From contig UBZM01000030.1 in the NCBI GenBank assembly GCA_900470095.1, positions 200,355 to 249,172 on the forward strand: 48,818 bases of DNA, given 5' to 3'. The stretch comes from Hyphomicrobiales bacterium (GTDB lineage Bacteria > Pseudomonadota > Alphaproteobacteria > Rhizobiales > Beijerinckiaceae). Every line of letters starts with the position of its first letter. Position 1 is the stretch's first letter. The translations under genes were made by a program, and so were the position numbers. The notes beneath the pieces were generated by a model, which saw only the letters and a program-made list of their open reading frames with translations, was not told the origin of the DNA and ran no database searches. This document shows positions 1-9,166 of the stretch, piece by piece.

Positions 1-462
1 GCGCGCGGGATAGGAGCGGCGATCCCAGACCAGCACCAGATCGGCACCCTGGTGCCTGATCTCCTGGGCGGAGGTCATCGAGAGACGGAGCCGGATCTCG
101 GGATGGCGACGATAGAAGCCCTGCAGATGCGGCACGAGCCAGCGCATGGCGAAGGTGGCGCTGCAGGCCAGATGCACGCTCGGCCCGCGCGCCTCCTCCA
201 GCACGCGCAGCCAGCCCTGCTCGAGCGCATCGAGCGATCCGGCGACGACCTGCCGCAAGGCCTCGCCGCGCTCGTTCAGCCGCAGGCCGGTCCCGGCCTT
301 CTCGAAAAGCTCCATACCCGCATGATCCTGCAGGCTGCGAAGCTGGCGGCTGACCGCGCCATGGGTCCGGCCGAGCTCCTCGCCCGCACGCGTCACCGAG
401 CCGAGACGCGCCGTCGCCTCAAAGGCCTTGAGGGCGGAAAGCGGCGGAAGCTTGCGGGGCAT
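1..462 (-). CDS. LysR-family transcriptional regulator (3' end cut by window)
   Basis: The minus strand encodes at least 154 residues beginning MPRKLPPLSALKAFEATARL, a typical LysR winged helix-turn-helix start. The recognition region lies near residues 18-45 (TRAGEELGRTHGAVSRQLRS), then a linker helix and the first part of the effector domain (LACSATFAMRWLVPHL). The frame is open to base 1, so only the N-terminal half of a usual ~300-residue LysR protein is visible. It is divergent from the methyltransferase at 697 across about 235 bases, the usual LysR layout, so that gene is a candidate target (inference). The ligand cannot be guessed because most of the effector domain is outside the window. 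Confidence 0.9.
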   Translation of the reverse strand, partial: MPRKLPPLSALKAFEATARLGSVTRAGEELGRTHGAVSRQLRSLQDHAGMELFEKAGTGLRLNERGEALRQVVAGSLDALEQGWLRVLEEARGPSVHLACSATFAMRWLVPHLQGFYRRHPEIRLRLSMTSAQEIRHQGADLVLVWDRRSYPAR

Positions 463-696
463 AGCTGGTCATCCGTGAGTTCAGCTCACCATGATCGGAT
501 TTTAACTCGATAGCATGAGGGGTAACGCAGCTCTAGAAGAACCGCGATGGCTAGCCAGCCCTCGGTCGATCCCGTGTCTTCATGGGTGGGCCGAGGAAGG
601 CAGGTGGCTGTGCATTGAATTAACGGAGCGTGGGCGATGCGCGGCGCGAGGCCGGCACGCGTCGGCCAGCCCTTTTGACGCAACAGGGAGATCTTG

Positions 697-1488
697 ATGA
701 CGATCGGTTCGGTGAATCCACGACAAGCGGATGGGAGCGCCGGGGACGCGAATTACGGCGTCATCGGCGCCGGCTATACCGCCTATCGGCAGCCCGAGCC
801 GGCAATTGCCGCCCAGATCGAGCAGGCCCTCGGCACCGCGCGGTCCGTGCTGAATGTCGGGGCCGGCGCGGGCTCCTACGAACCGCGGGATCGCGACGTC
901 ACGGCCGTCGAGCCCTCGGCCTCGATGCGCGCCCAGCGCCCCTCCGATCTCGCCCTTGCCGTCGATGCGGTCGCCGAGGCGCTGCCCTTCCCCGACGGGC
1001 ATTTCGACGCCAGCATGACGACCTTCTCCATCCATCAATGGAAGAACCTGGAGGCCGGGCTTGCCGAGATGCGGCGCGTGACGCGCGGACGGGTCATCAT
1101 CCTGAGCTGCGATCCCGATCTGGTGCAACGCTTCTGGCTGAACGATTACGCGCCCGAGGTTCTCGCCACCGAGGCCCGCCGCTACCCCGCACTTGGCCGC
1201 ATCCGCACAGTGCTCGGCGGCCAGACGCATGTCGACCCGGTCGCCATTCCCTTCGACTGCCGGGACGGCTTCAACGAGGCCTATTATGGGCGCCCGGAAC
1301 GCCTGCTCGAAGCCGGCGCCCGCGCTGCGAATTCGGCCTGGAGCTTCGTCGGCGAGCCGGTCCGCGCGGACTATGTCGCGCATCTCGAGCGCGCGCTCGA
1401 AGACGGCAGCTGGGACAGGCGTCACGGGGCATTGCGCCGGCAAGCGGCTTTCGATGGCTCCTTGCGGCTGATCACCGCCGCGCCTTGA
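697..1488 (+). CDS. Class I SAM-dependent methyltransferase
   Basis: A 263-residue protein with the Rossmann-fold methyltransferase signature: motif I near residues 50-60 (VLNVGAGAGSYEP), the acidic end of strand 2 (VTAVEPSASM), and the Methyltransf_11-like stretch ALPFPDGHFDASMTTFSIHQ followed by LAEMRRVTRG. It is probably a cytosolic small-molecule methyltransferase of the UbiE/COQ5-like superfamily, with unknown substrate. ATG 697 was chosen because an AGGGAG sequence lies 6 bases upstream; a TTG at 694 is also possible. The gene stands alone, divergent from the LysR gene, which may regulate it. Confidence 0.88.
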   Translation: MTIGSVNPRQADGSAGDANYGVIGAGYTAYRQPEPAIAAQIEQALGTARSVLNVGAGAGSYEPRDRDVTAVEPSASMRAQRPSDLALAVDAVAEALPFPDGHFDASMTTFSIHQWKNLEAGLAEMRRVTRGRVIILSCDPDLVQRFWLNDYAPEVLATEARRYPALGRIRTVLGGQTHVDPVAIPFDCRDGFNEAYYGRPERLLEAGARAANSAWSFVGEPVRADYVAHLERALEDGSWDRRHGALRRQAAFDGSLRLITAAP

Positions 1489-1507
1489 GACCGGACGGAC
1501 CTGTAGC

Positions 1508-1915
1508 TCAGCCGGCGGAGCTGATTTTTCCGCCGTCGAGCCGGCACATCTCCTCGCCGGAAAAGGCGCGCGAGCGCGTGAGGAAGCGCTGCTCCGTGCC
1601 GTTCTCCAGCGAGAACATCCCGCCCCGCCCGGGGACGACGTCGATGATCAGCTGGGTATGGCGCCAGAGGGCGAATTGCGCGCCGCTGATATAGACCGGA
1701 GCGCCGCCAACCTCGCCCAGCTTCACGTCGTGGTCCGAGACCATGAAGTCGCCCTGCGGATAGCACATCGGCGAGGAGCCATCGCAGCAGCCTCCCGACT
1801 GGTGAAACAGAATGGCTCCGTGCTCGGCCTGCAGCCGCGCGATCAGGCTGAGGGCGGCCGGCGTGGCCATGACCTGCTCGACAATATCGACCTGCTCGAT
1901 GACTTGCTCGCTCAT
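1508..1915 (-). CDS. DUF779 domain-containing protein
   Basis: A protein of about 135 residues with the DUF779 pattern: HQSGGCCDGSSPMCYP near the middle (three closely spaced Cys), then YISGAQFALWRHTQLIIDVV and a C-terminal Arg/Cys-containing tail. DUF779 proteins are known mainly as neighbours of NAD-dependent acetaldehyde/alcohol-derived aldehyde dehydrogenases, and that is the arrangement here, about 190 bases after the dehydrogenase stop on the same strand. The Cys residues suggest metal or redox chemistry, but no function is established. ATG 1915 has GGGGAG 7 bases upstream; an in-frame ATG at 1945 would add ten residues. Confidence 0.85.
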   Translation of the reverse strand: MSEQVIEQVDIVEQVMATPAALSLIARLQAEHGAILFHQSGGCCDGSSPMCYPQGDFMVSDHDVKLGEVGGAPVYISGAQFALWRHTQLIIDVVPGRGGMFSLENGTEQRFLTRSRAFSGEEMCRLDGGKISSAG

Positions 1916-2104
1916 GCCGGAACTCCCCGTGGCGTGGGACGACAAAGATGTGCCGCTCCCCGATGCTCAACACCGGGCAATGCGGCCTACGGGATATCCC
2001 GGCACGCCAGCAACGTCTTAGCTGCGGGCGTGCCGGGCCTATGCCCGTGGAGGGGCGGGCAAGCGCCTGAAGAAGCCAGCGTCTTCAGGGAGAAGGCAGC
2101 TTCT

Positions 2105-3622
2105 TCAGAAGAAACCGAGCTTCTTCGGGGAATAGCTCACCAGCATGTTCTTGGTCTGCTGGTAATGGTCGAGCATCATCTTGTGGTTCTCGCGACCGAT
2201 GCCGGACTGCTTGTAGCCGCCGAAGGCCGCATGCGCGGGATAGGCGTGGTAGCAATTGGTCCAGACCCGGCCCGCCTGGATCGCGCGGCCGAAGCGGTAG
2301 GCGCGGTTGCCGTCACGGGTCCAGATGCCGGCGCCGAGGCCATAGAGCGTATCATTGGCGATCGAGAGCGCCTCTTCGTCGTCCTTGAATGTCGTGACGG
2401 AGACGACCGGCCCAAAGATCTCCTCCTGGAAGACCCGCATCTTGTTGTGCCCCTTGAGGACGGTCGGCTTGACGTAATAGCCGCCCGCCAGATCGCCCGG
2501 CAGCTCGTTTCGCGCCCCGCCGATCAGCACTTCGGCGCCCTCCTGCCGGCCGATGTCGAAATAGCTCAGGATCTTCTCGAGCTGTTCGGAGGAGGCCTGC
2601 GCACCGATCATCGTCGCGGCATCCAGCGGGTCGCCCTGCTTGATCGCCGCGACGCGCTTCAGCGCCTTCTCCATGAAGCGGTCATAGATGCTCTCATGGA
2701 TCAGGGCGCGGCTCGGACAGGTGCAGACTTCGCCCTGGTTGAGCGCGAACATGACGAAGCCTTCGATCGCCTTGTCGAAGAAATCGTCATCCTCGAGCGT
2801 CACATCCTTGAAGAAGATGTTCGGCGACTTGCCGCCGAGCTCCAGCGTCACCGGGATCAGGTTATGGCTGGCATATTGCATGATCAGCCGGCCAGTCGTG
2901 GTCTCGCCGGTGAAGGCGATCTTGGCGATGCGGTTGCTCGAGGCGAGCGGCTTGCCGGCCTCCAGGCCGAAGCCGTTGACGATGTTCAGGACGCCCGGCG
3001 GCAGGATGTCGGCGATCAGCTCGGCCAGGACGAGGATCGAGGCGGGCGTCTGTTCGGCCGGCTTCAGCACGACGCAATTGCCGGCGGCGAGCGCCGGTGC
3101 CAGCTTCCAGACGGCCATCAGGATCGGGAAGTTCCAGGGAATGATCTGGCCGACGACGCCGAGCGGCTCGTGGAAGTGATAGGCGACCGTATCATGGTCG
3201 ATTTCGGAGATGCCGCCTTCCTGCGCGCGTACCGCGCCGGCGAAATAACGGAAATGGTCGATCGCCAGCGGCATGTCGGCAGCGGTCGTCTCCCGGATCG
3301 GCTTGCCGTTGTCCCAGGTCTCGGCCAGCGCGAGGAGCGCGAGATTGTCCTCCATCACGTCGGCGATCTTGTTCAGGAGCAGCGCCCGCTCGGCGGCGCT
3401 GGTGCGGCCCCAGGCGTCCTTGGCGGCATGGGCGGCGTCGAGCGCCGCCTCGACGTCCTCAGCGTCGGAGCGCGCGACCTCGCAAAGCAGCCGGCCATTC
3501 ACCGGAGAGGTGTTCTCGAAATAGCGCCCCGAAATGGGCTCGGCCCATTTGCCGTTGATGAAATTGCCGTAGTGCGCCTTGAACGGCGTTGCGGATGTGC
3601 GGTTGAATTCAGGCTTGTTCAT
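2105..3622 (-). CDS. NAD-dependent aldehyde dehydrogenase (AcoD/ExaC type)
   Basis: A 505-residue full-length ALDH-superfamily enzyme that oxidises an aldehyde, probably acetaldehyde or another short aliphatic aldehyde, to the acid with NAD. Visible motifs are the cofactor/oxyanion region [19 protein letters not shown], the catalytic Glu motif [12 protein letters not shown], the catalytic Cys in [12 protein letters not shown], and the late EEIFGPV box. The Cys-Thr-Cys form is typical of the AcoD/ExaC subgroup. The start at 3622 has a strong GGAGGAAGAG leader; an upstream in-frame ATG at 3679 lacks this support. With the DUF779 gene downstream and the AcoR-like gene upstream it forms an aldehyde-oxidation locus, probably activated by that regulator (inference). 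Confidence 0.93.
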   Translation of the reverse strand: MNKPEFNRTSATPFKAHYGNFINGKWAEPISGRYFENTSPVNGRLLCEVARSDAEDVEAALDAAHAAKDAWGRTSAAERALLLNKIADVMEDNLALLALAETWDNGKPIRETTAADMPLAIDHFRYFAGAVRAQEGGISEIDHDTVAYHFHEPLGVVGQIIPWNFPILMAVWKLAPALAAGNCVVLKPAEQTPASILVLAELIADILPPGVLNIVNGFGLEAGKPLASSNRIAKIAFTGETTTGRLIMQYASHNLIPVTLELGGKSPNIFFKDVTLEDDDFFDKAIEGFVMFALNQGEVCTCPSRALIHESIYDRFMEKALKRVAAIKQGDPLDAATMIGAQASSEQLEKILSYFDIGRQEGAEVLIGGARNELPGDLAGGYYVKPTVLKGHNKMRVFQEEIFGPVVSVTTFKDDEEALSIANDTLYGLGAGIWTRDGNRAYRFGRAIQAGRVWTNCYHAYPAHAAFGGYKQSGIGRENHKMMLDHYQQTKNMLVSYSPKKLGFF

Positions 3623-3780
3623 CTCTTCCTCCATCGCAGCGCTGTGAGGCCGCGCCCTGAAGGGCAGGATCGACCGCAATGCTTGGCGTTGTCAGGAGGC
3701 GTGCGACGCTTTCAGGCGCCCGACTGTCTCAGCTTTGCGACAGGTTTCGGAAGAGATTGCATGCTCGGCCACGCCGCCGT

Positions 3781-3838
3781 CAGCGGCCGCGTTCGAGGCC
3801 GAGCCGTGTCAGCGGCCGCGTTCGAGGCCGAGCCGTGT
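3781..3838. repeat. 29-bp perfect tandem duplication
   Basis: Bases 3781-3809 and 3810-3838 are identical copies of a 29-base unit beginning cagcggccgcgttcgaggcc, each with a GCGGCCGC core. The copies meet exactly at the stop codon of the AcoR-like gene (TGA on the minus strand at 3809-3811). The duplication recreates the same stop context, so the protein end is unchanged and the second copy is simply extra 3' sequence. This looks like a recent slippage or short-homology duplication. Confidence 0.95.
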
Positions 3839-4792
3839 CAGCTTCCGGTGCATCGTCGCGCGGCTGACACCGAGCATGCGCGCCGCCGCCGAGACATTGC
3901 CATTGGCCCGCGCCAGAGCCCGCTGCACGACGCCGCGTTCGGCGGCGCTCAGTTCCTCTGCGGGCCTCGCCTCGTCTCCGGCCAGCAGATCATCGGCGGG
4001 AAACGGGTGCGCCAAGCGCTCGTCCGTCAGTCCATAGGCCAGCCGCGCGGCCCGGCTCGCCCCGATGACGAGATCCTCCTTGTCGACGGCCAGCAGACCT
4101 CCGCCGCCACCGAAGCGGTCCTGGGCGACGACGATACGCGCCCTGGGAAAGGCCATCCGGAAATGATGAGCCTCGATCCGGTGTGCCGCCTCGACCGTCG
4201 CGCTGGCGACAAGCTTCAGCATGGCCGGCGTCAGGTCGGCGCGACAGGTCGAGACATCCAGCGTCGCGATCAGCCGCCCCTGCGCGTCCCAGATCGGGGC
4301 GACGCTGCAGCTCAGGCCGATATTGCGCGTCAGGAAATGCTGGTCGCGGTGGATCGTCAGCGGGCGCCCTTCGGCAAGGCAGGTCCCGACGCCGTTGGTG
4401 CCTTCGCTGGCCTCGCTCCAGACCATTCCGGTCCAGAGCCCGATATTGCGGAAATCGACGTCGTCGCCGGGCACGCCTCGTCGATCGAGAGGCACGCCCT
4501 CGCGATCGGTGAACAGCACGCAGCAGCCGGCATCGCCGACGGACTGAAAGAGCCGATCCAGGGTCGATTGTGCCACTCGGATCAGAGGATCCAGGCGCTC
4601 GAAGGCAGCATCGAATTCATGCTGGCTGAGCCGCCAGGGCGGCCGGGCGTGATTGGGATCAAGGCCGTATTTGACGACGGACCGCGACCAGGACGCCGCC
4701 ACGGCGGATTGCGCCACGGCCGCCGCGTTATTCAATGTCGAATATATCCGATCAGCGTGCAGGCCTCGCGCAGTCTCGACCATGCTCGGCAT
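3809..4792 (-). CDS. AcoR-like GAF / Fis-type HTH regulator lacking the AAA+ domain
   Basis: A 327-residue regulator. The N-terminal half carries the AcoR/GAF sensor pattern (AASWSRSVVKYGLDP, then GLWTGMVWSEASEGTNGVGT, and LIATLDVSTCRADLT). The C-terminus is a Fis-type HTH (NGNVSAAARMLGVSRATMHR). Classical AcoR/AcxR activators are about 600 residues and have a sigma-54-interacting AAA+ ATPase between these parts; no Walker A or GAFTGA-type loop is present here. It therefore probably works without sigma-54 activation. It lies just upstream of the aldehyde dehydrogenase on the same strand and is the obvious candidate regulator (inference). Start 4792 is supported by GGTGGA 5 bases upstream; 4813 is an alternative. 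Confidence 0.85.
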   Translation of the reverse strand: MPSMVETARGLHADRIYSTLNNAAAVAQSAVAASWSRSVVKYGLDPNHARPPWRLSQHEFDAAFERLDPLIRVAQSTLDRLFQSVGDAGCCVLFTDREGVPLDRRGVPGDDVDFRNIGLWTGMVWSEASEGTNGVGTCLAEGRPLTIHRDQHFLTRNIGLSCSVAPIWDAQGRLIATLDVSTCRADLTPAMLKLVASATVEAAHRIEAHHFRMAFPRARIVVAQDRFGGGGGLLAVDKEDLVIGASRAARLAYGLTDERLAHPFPADDLLAGDEARPAEELSAAERGVVQRALARANGNVSAAARMLGVSRATMHRKLTRLGLERGR

Positions 4793-5132
4793 CCATTTCC
4801 ACCCGTTTCGCATATTCAGTCCGAGCCGAGGGCAATTTCGCCATCGGCATCCGTGCGATTTTCGGCATGTTCCAGCCGTTCAGGCGCCGGTGTCAACAGT
4901 CAGATCGGCGATTGCCGGGAAAGCGGGGCCTTCCGATGGAATCGGCATCGGACGATGCAAGAGAGCGCCCTGCCGAGATGCGCCCGAATTGTCATCGGCG
5001 CGCATCCCTTGAGGATGGCCATCGCTATATTCCAATTGATATAATGAAAAATCTGATCAGAGCCGCTTTGACGTAACCCGGCCCTGTGGCCGCGAGCCAC
5101 CTCCGACAGATCGCACCTGCCCGTGGCGGCGT
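4793..5132. other. Intergenic stretch, no gene recognised
   Basis: About 340 bases between the AcoR-like start and the panB stop. It should hold the promoter of the AcoR-like gene. A locally A/T-rich patch lies around 5025-5055. Open frames here are short or run opposite neighbouring coding sequence and lack protein-like composition. No terminator with a T-run was seen after panB. Confidence 0.4.
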
Positions 5133-5948
5133 TCAGTAACTGTGCTCCGGACCTGGAAATTCCTGGCTCTTCACCGCGGCGACATAGGCCTGGACCGCCT
5201 CCTGGATCGAGCCCGCGCCGACCATGAAGTCCTTGGAGAAGCGTGGCCTCTTGCCGGGATAGACGCCGATCGCGTCGTGGAGGACGAGCACCTGGCCATC
5301 GCAATGGACACCGGCGCCGATCCCGATCGTCAGCATGTCGTGGCTGGCTGCGCCAATCTCTTCGGCCAGTGTCGACGGCACCATTTCCAGCACGAGGAAG
5401 CGCGCGCCCGCCTGCTCCAGCGCGGCAGAATCCGCTTTCAGCTTGCTCGCCGCATCCGCCGTTTTGCCCTGGACCCTGTAACCGCCGAGCTGATGCACGG
5501 ATTGCGGCGTCAGCCCGAGATGGCCACAGACCGGGACGCCGCGCTCGACGAGATAGCGAACGGTCTCGACGACATAGTCCGAGCCTTCGAGCTTCACCAT
5601 ATGAGCGCCGGCAGCCATCAGCTTGGCTGCATTGTGCATGGCTTGCGCAGGACCTTCCTGATACGACCCGAACGGCATGTCAGCCATGATGAAGGCACGC
5701 CTGGCGCCGCGCGCCACGCAAGCCGTGTGATAGGCCATTTGCTCCATGGTCACCGGCAGCGTCGTGGAGTGCCCCTGCAGCACATTCCCCATGGAATCGC
5801 CGATGAGCAGGATCTCGACCCCGCAGTTCTCGAGCAGGCTGGCGAAGCTCGAATCGTAGCAGGTCATCATCGCGACCTTCTCACCCGCCGCTTTCATCCG
5901 GGCGAAATCGGCCAGCGTGAGGGCGCGGGCATCGGACAGATAGGCCAT
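5133..5948 (-). CDS. panB: 3-methyl-2-oxobutanoate hydroxymethyltransferase
   Basis: A 271-residue PanB of normal length. It transfers a hydroxymethyl group from methylenetetrahydrofolate to 2-oxoisovalerate to give ketopantoate, the first committed step of pantothenate/CoA synthesis, in the cytosol. Characteristic sequences are MMTCYDSSFASLLEN, the metal and substrate loop LIGDSMGNVLQGHSTTLPVT, the MVKLEG motif, GHLGLTPQSVHQLGGYRVQG and the C-terminal YPGKRPRFSKDF. ATG 5948 has GGGAG 8 bases upstream, while ATG 5954 is too close to it. panC is not adjacent, so the gene appears to be transcribed alone. Confidence 0.96.
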   Translation of the reverse strand: MAYLSDARALTLADFARMKAAGEKVAMMTCYDSSFASLLENCGVEILLIGDSMGNVLQGHSTTLPVTMEQMAYHTACVARGARRAFIMADMPFGSYQEGPAQAMHNAAKLMAAGAHMVKLEGSDYVVETVRYLVERGVPVCGHLGLTPQSVHQLGGYRVQGKTADAASKLKADSAALEQAGARFLVLEMVPSTLAEEIGAASHDMLTIGIGAGVHCDGQVLVLHDAIGVYPGKRPRFSKDFMVGAGSIQEAVQAYVAAVKSQEFPGPEHSY

Positions 5949-6036
5949 AGGCATGACTCCCGGCGAGACTGATCGCCGCGCAAGCTATACGGGCCGCGCT
6001 CGCAATTGCGAAGCGGTCGCCCGCCTCAGCCCCGGG

Positions 6037-6579
6037 TCACCCGGAATGGGCCAGTCCGGTCGTGCCTCGGCTGTAGAAGATGTGGCGGCCGATCACATCC
6101 ATCTTCTTCAGCCTCTTCGCCCAGGAGGGCTGGACATAATCGGCGTGATAATGCGTGGAATCGCCGACCTCCACCAGATAGGTCCGGCCCTCGTAAACCT
6201 CCCGCGCGATGCGCAGGGCCACCTGCCATTGCTCGGGCTCCTTGATGCGCAGCGACTTGCCCTCGCAGGCGAAGGTGAACTGGCAGGCGAGCCTGCGGTG
6301 GCGGTTCTGATAGACGACGCCACAGACGGAACCCGGATAATACCCACTCTTGACCCGGTTGAGCACCACCTGGGCGACGGCGACGCGCCCGTCTTCCGCT
6401 TCGGAGCGTGCCTCGAAATAGATCGCCTCGGCGAGGCAGCGCTGCTCGCTCGCCAGCGTGTCGCCGTCGATGACGACGGGCACGCCGGTGAGGATGAGCT
6501 GCGTGGTCGCCATGGTCGTGGCGGGCGGCTCGACAAAGGCCGCAAGCGAAAGCAACGCCAGTGGGGCGATGCGCTTCAT
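6037..6579 (-). CDS. Exported cell-wall hydrolase (SleB / Hydrolase_2 family)
   Basis: A 180-residue protein with an N-terminal signal-peptide-like segment (MKRIAPLALLSLAAFVEPPA) and a SleB-type catalytic domain over residues ~45-165. Diagnostic sequences are CLAEAIYFEARSE (with the conserved catalytic Glu), VAVAQVVLNRVKSGYYPGSVCGVVYQ, CQFTFACEG and THYHADYVQPSW. This family comprises peptidoglycan lytic or amidase-like enzymes, SleB being the spore-cortex prototype; alphaproteobacterial members are thought to act in envelope remodelling. It is monocistronic and upstream of panB on the same strand, with no evident functional link. Confidence 0.9.
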   Translation of the reverse strand: MKRIAPLALLSLAAFVEPPATTMATTQLILTGVPVVIDGDTLASEQRCLAEAIYFEARSEAEDGRVAVAQVVLNRVKSGYYPGSVCGVVYQNRHRRLACQFTFACEGKSLRIKEPEQWQVALRIAREVYEGRTYLVEVGDSTHYHADYVQPSWAKRLKKMDVIGRHIFYSRGTTGLAHSG

Positions 6580-7290
6580 GGATATACTCCGGGGGTAAGG
6601 GTCAAGCCGTGCGTTCGCGGCCCGGATCCATCGTCGGCAGGATCAGCGGCCCTTGTGGCTTGTTGTGTTTGCTGGGATTGGGCGCGCCGGCCTGACCGGG
6701 GACGAGCACATCATGGCTGTCACGGGGGCGGCGGCGGAAGGGAACTCGTTTTGATTGCGCCCGGCCTGAAGCATCGCGAAGGCTCTGCGCAGTGCAGTGT
6801 CTCCACGCGCCGAAGGCGACAAGGCGGTTTGACTATCGGGGGTGAGCTGGCGCTACGGACTTTGCGATGATGAGGGCGGCTGGGCGCAGTGCCGCAGCGT
6901 GACGCCGGACAGGATGAGCACATCGCGATCGGCAATATGCGCCGCACCCTCGCAAGCCTGCATCGGATGCAACAAAGAAGAGGCTGCGCTCGCACGCACA
7001 TAGTCCGCAGCCATGCGAAGTTTTACGTTCGTGACCGATCGCCCTCGACGACGCAGATCGGATATCTCCGACATGTGTTGCCGTGACGTCAGCCTCTCAT
7101 TACTTTCAACCAAAGATCTATTCGCTCCGAAATTAAGATTGCATTAACCATCATTCAGCGCGCCATATGGACACGGAGTTCGGCATCTTTGTGGCCTGTT
7201 TCGGCAGCCCGTGCCTTGTTGGCGCCCCACCACGGCCCCAAACGCCCATTCGAGCGGGCGTTGGCCGGTCGCAGCGGACCCCCTGGCCTC
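6580..7290. other. Long intergenic region with a weak hypothetical frame
   Basis: About 710 bases without a convincing gene. A minus-strand frame (6853-7113, 86 codons from a TTG) includes a methionine at 7074, giving MSEISDLRRRGRSVTNVKLR and onward. It has no clear ribosome site or family likeness, so it is left as a possible small protein only. A 7-bp inverted repeat, AACGCCC/GGGCGTT at 7241-7247 and 7256-7262, lies just beyond the stop of the ABC ATPase gene and could act as its hairpin terminator, although no T-run follows. Confidence 0.35.
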
Positions 7291-8085
7291 TCAGGCCGTG
7301 ATCCGCTCGGTGCCGGCGCGCAGCATGGTGTCGACCAGGAGATTGCCGGTCGCGCCCTGTTCCAGCGTGATGTCGACGCCATACACATCCGACGCCGCCG
7401 GATGCGAGAGGACATCCCTGGGGCGGCCATCGGCGACGACGGTCTTGCGGTCGATCAGCAGGAAGCGATCCGCGCAGCGGCTGGCCAGCGCCAGGTCGTG
7501 CAATGCGACGAGCGTGACCTGGCCGCGCCGCCGCGTCGTCTCGCGGATGACATTGGTCACCTGCAACTGCCGGCGCAGGTCGAGCGCGCTTGTCGGCTCG
7601 TCGAGCAGGAGCACGCTGGGCGCGCGCACCAGGGCCTGGGCCACGGAGACGAGCTGCTGCTGGCCGCCCGAAAGGTCCGATACCGGAACCTCCGAGAGAT
7701 GGTCGATATGCAGCGTCCCGAGCGCCTCCTCCACCGCCCGCAGATCCTCGCGCGTGGCGCGACCACCATGGGCTTTCCGGGCGAGCAGCACATAATCGAA
7801 GACGCAGAGCGCGGCGCGCATCGCGACATGCTGCGACAGGAAGAAGATCGCATCATGCCGCTGTCGCGATGACATTCCGGCAAGGTCGGCCCCGTCGAGC
7901 CGCATGGTGCCGGCGCGCGGGCGCAGCAGCCCGGCGACGAGGCGAAACAGCGTGGACTTCCCGACCCCGTTGGGGCCGACCACGGCGGTGACGGTGCCAC
8001 GTTCGAGCCCAAGAGCGCTGAGCCCGTCGAAGACGTCGCCGCGGCCGCGATAAGCGAAACCGATCGACTCGATCGAGAGGCTCAT
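7291..8085 (-). CDS. FecE-type ABC transporter ATP-binding protein (iron/siderophore-like)
   Basis: A 264-residue ATPase with Walker A GPNGVGKST at residues 37-45, Q-loop near FFLSQHVAM, ABC signature LSGGQQQLVSVAQAL, Walker B SVLLLDEPTSALD and the switch His in VALHDLALA. This is the FecE/FhuC/BtuD subgroup that powers uptake of ferric siderophores, heme or cobalamin across the inner membrane. Its start overlaps the end of the permease gene by 4 bases, so the two are translationally coupled. It is the last gene of the three-gene importer operon. The substrate cannot be read from the ATPase. Confidence 0.93.
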   Translation of the reverse strand: MSLSIESIGFAYRGRGDVFDGLSALGLERGTVTAVVGPNGVGKSTLFRLVAGLLRPRAGTMRLDGADLAGMSSRQRHDAIFFLSQHVAMRAALCVFDYVLLARKAHGGRATREDLRAVEEALGTLHIDHLSEVPVSDLSGGQQQLVSVAQALVRAPSVLLLDEPTSALDLRRQLQVTNVIRETTRRRGQVTLVALHDLALASRCADRFLLIDRKTVVADGRPRDVLSHPAASDVYGVDITLEQGATGNLLVDTMLRAGTERITA

Positions 8086-9161
8086 TGCCAGCGCTCCCGG
8101 CGGATCGACATCACGAGGCTGAGGAAGAACGGCACGCCGACGAGGGCGGTGATGATGCCGATGGGATAGATGATCCCCGGGGTAATGCCCTTCGACAGCG
8201 TGGACGCGACGGACAGGATGAGGCCGCCGGCAATCGCCGCGACCGGTACGAAATAGCGCTGATCCTCGCCGACCAGCAGCCGTGCGATATGCGGCCCCAC
8301 CAGGCCGATGAAGCCGATCGTGCCGACGAAGGCGACGGCGGTCGAGGCCAGCAGCGAGATGCAGACCAGCATTTCCAGGCGCAGCCGCGCGACGCGCACG
8401 CCAAGTGCGGCCGCGCGCTCGTCGCCCATGGTGAGCGCGGTCAGCATCCAGCTGCGATGCAGGCAGAACGGCAGGATGACCCCAAGCAGGCCGGCGCAGA
8501 TCCCGAGCTTCGTCCAGGTGGCGCGCGACAGGCTGCCCATCATCCAGAAGATGATCTGCTGCAGCTGCGTTTCGGAGGAGTGGAACTGGATGAAGGCGAG
8601 AAGCGCGTTGAAGGTGAAGAACAACGCGATGCCGACGAGCACGAAGGTCTCGACGGTGACGCCGCGCAGCCGCGTGAACAGGAACAGGATCGCCGAGGTC
8701 GCGAGCGCGAACAGGAAGGCGTTCGCCGTCACCAGAAAGGCCCCCGCGAAGGGCACGAGCGAGACGCCGGTCGCAATCGCAAGCGCCGCGCCGAAGCTCG
8801 CCGCCGACGAGATGCCGAGCGTGAACGGATCGGCGAGAGGATTGCCGAGGATGGTCTGCATCTGCGCCCCGGCAGTGCCCAGCATGGCACCGATGAGAAT
8901 GGCCATCACCGCGACGGGCAGGCGCACATCCCAGACGATCACGTCGAGCTTCGGGCCCATCGATCCCGGTTCGAGGATGACGCGCGCCACATCCATCAAG
9001 GGGAAATTGCCGGGACCCACCGAGACATCGACCACGAGCGCCAGCGTGAGCAGCGCAAGCGCCCCGACAGCGAGCAGGAGCTTGCGCAGCACCCGCCGCC
9101 GATAGCGCTCGCTGGCCGTATCGGCAGGCGGCTCGAAAGCCGGTGTATCGGACAGGGCCAT
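8082..9161 (-). CDS. FecCD-family ABC transporter permease
   Basis: A 359-residue inner-membrane protein with about nine to ten hydrophobic spans and the FecCD/BtuC signatures: DVRLPVAVMAILIGAMLGTAG near the N-terminus, LADPFTLGISSAASFGAALA, and the ATPase-contact region AFVGTIGFIGLVGPHIARLL followed by ITPGIIYPIGIITALVGVPFF. A single permease gene implies a homodimer in the membrane, as in BtuC. It lies five bases after the binding-protein stop and overlaps the ATPase gene by four bases. Confidence 0.94.
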   Translation of the reverse strand: MALSDTPAFEPPADTASERYRRRVLRKLLLAVGALALLTLALVVDVSVGPGNFPLMDVARVILEPGSMGPKLDVIVWDVRLPVAVMAILIGAMLGTAGAQMQTILGNPLADPFTLGISSAASFGAALAIATGVSLVPFAGAFLVTANAFLFALATSAILFLFTRLRGVTVETFVLVGIALFFTFNALLAFIQFHSSETQLQQIIFWMMGSLSRATWTKLGICAGLLGVILPFCLHRSWMLTALTMGDERAAALGVRVARLRLEMLVCISLLASTAVAFVGTIGFIGLVGPHIARLLVGEDQRYFVPVAAIAGGLILSVASTLSKGITPGIIYPIGIITALVGVPFFLSLVMSIRRERWQ

Positions 9162-9166
9162 GGCGG

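Noticed and set aside
1658..5044. Very long plus-strand open frame opposite the DUF779, aldehyde dehydrogenase and regulator genes
   Set aside because: It crosses three well-supported minus-strand genes and has no family-like sequence; a high-GC shadow.
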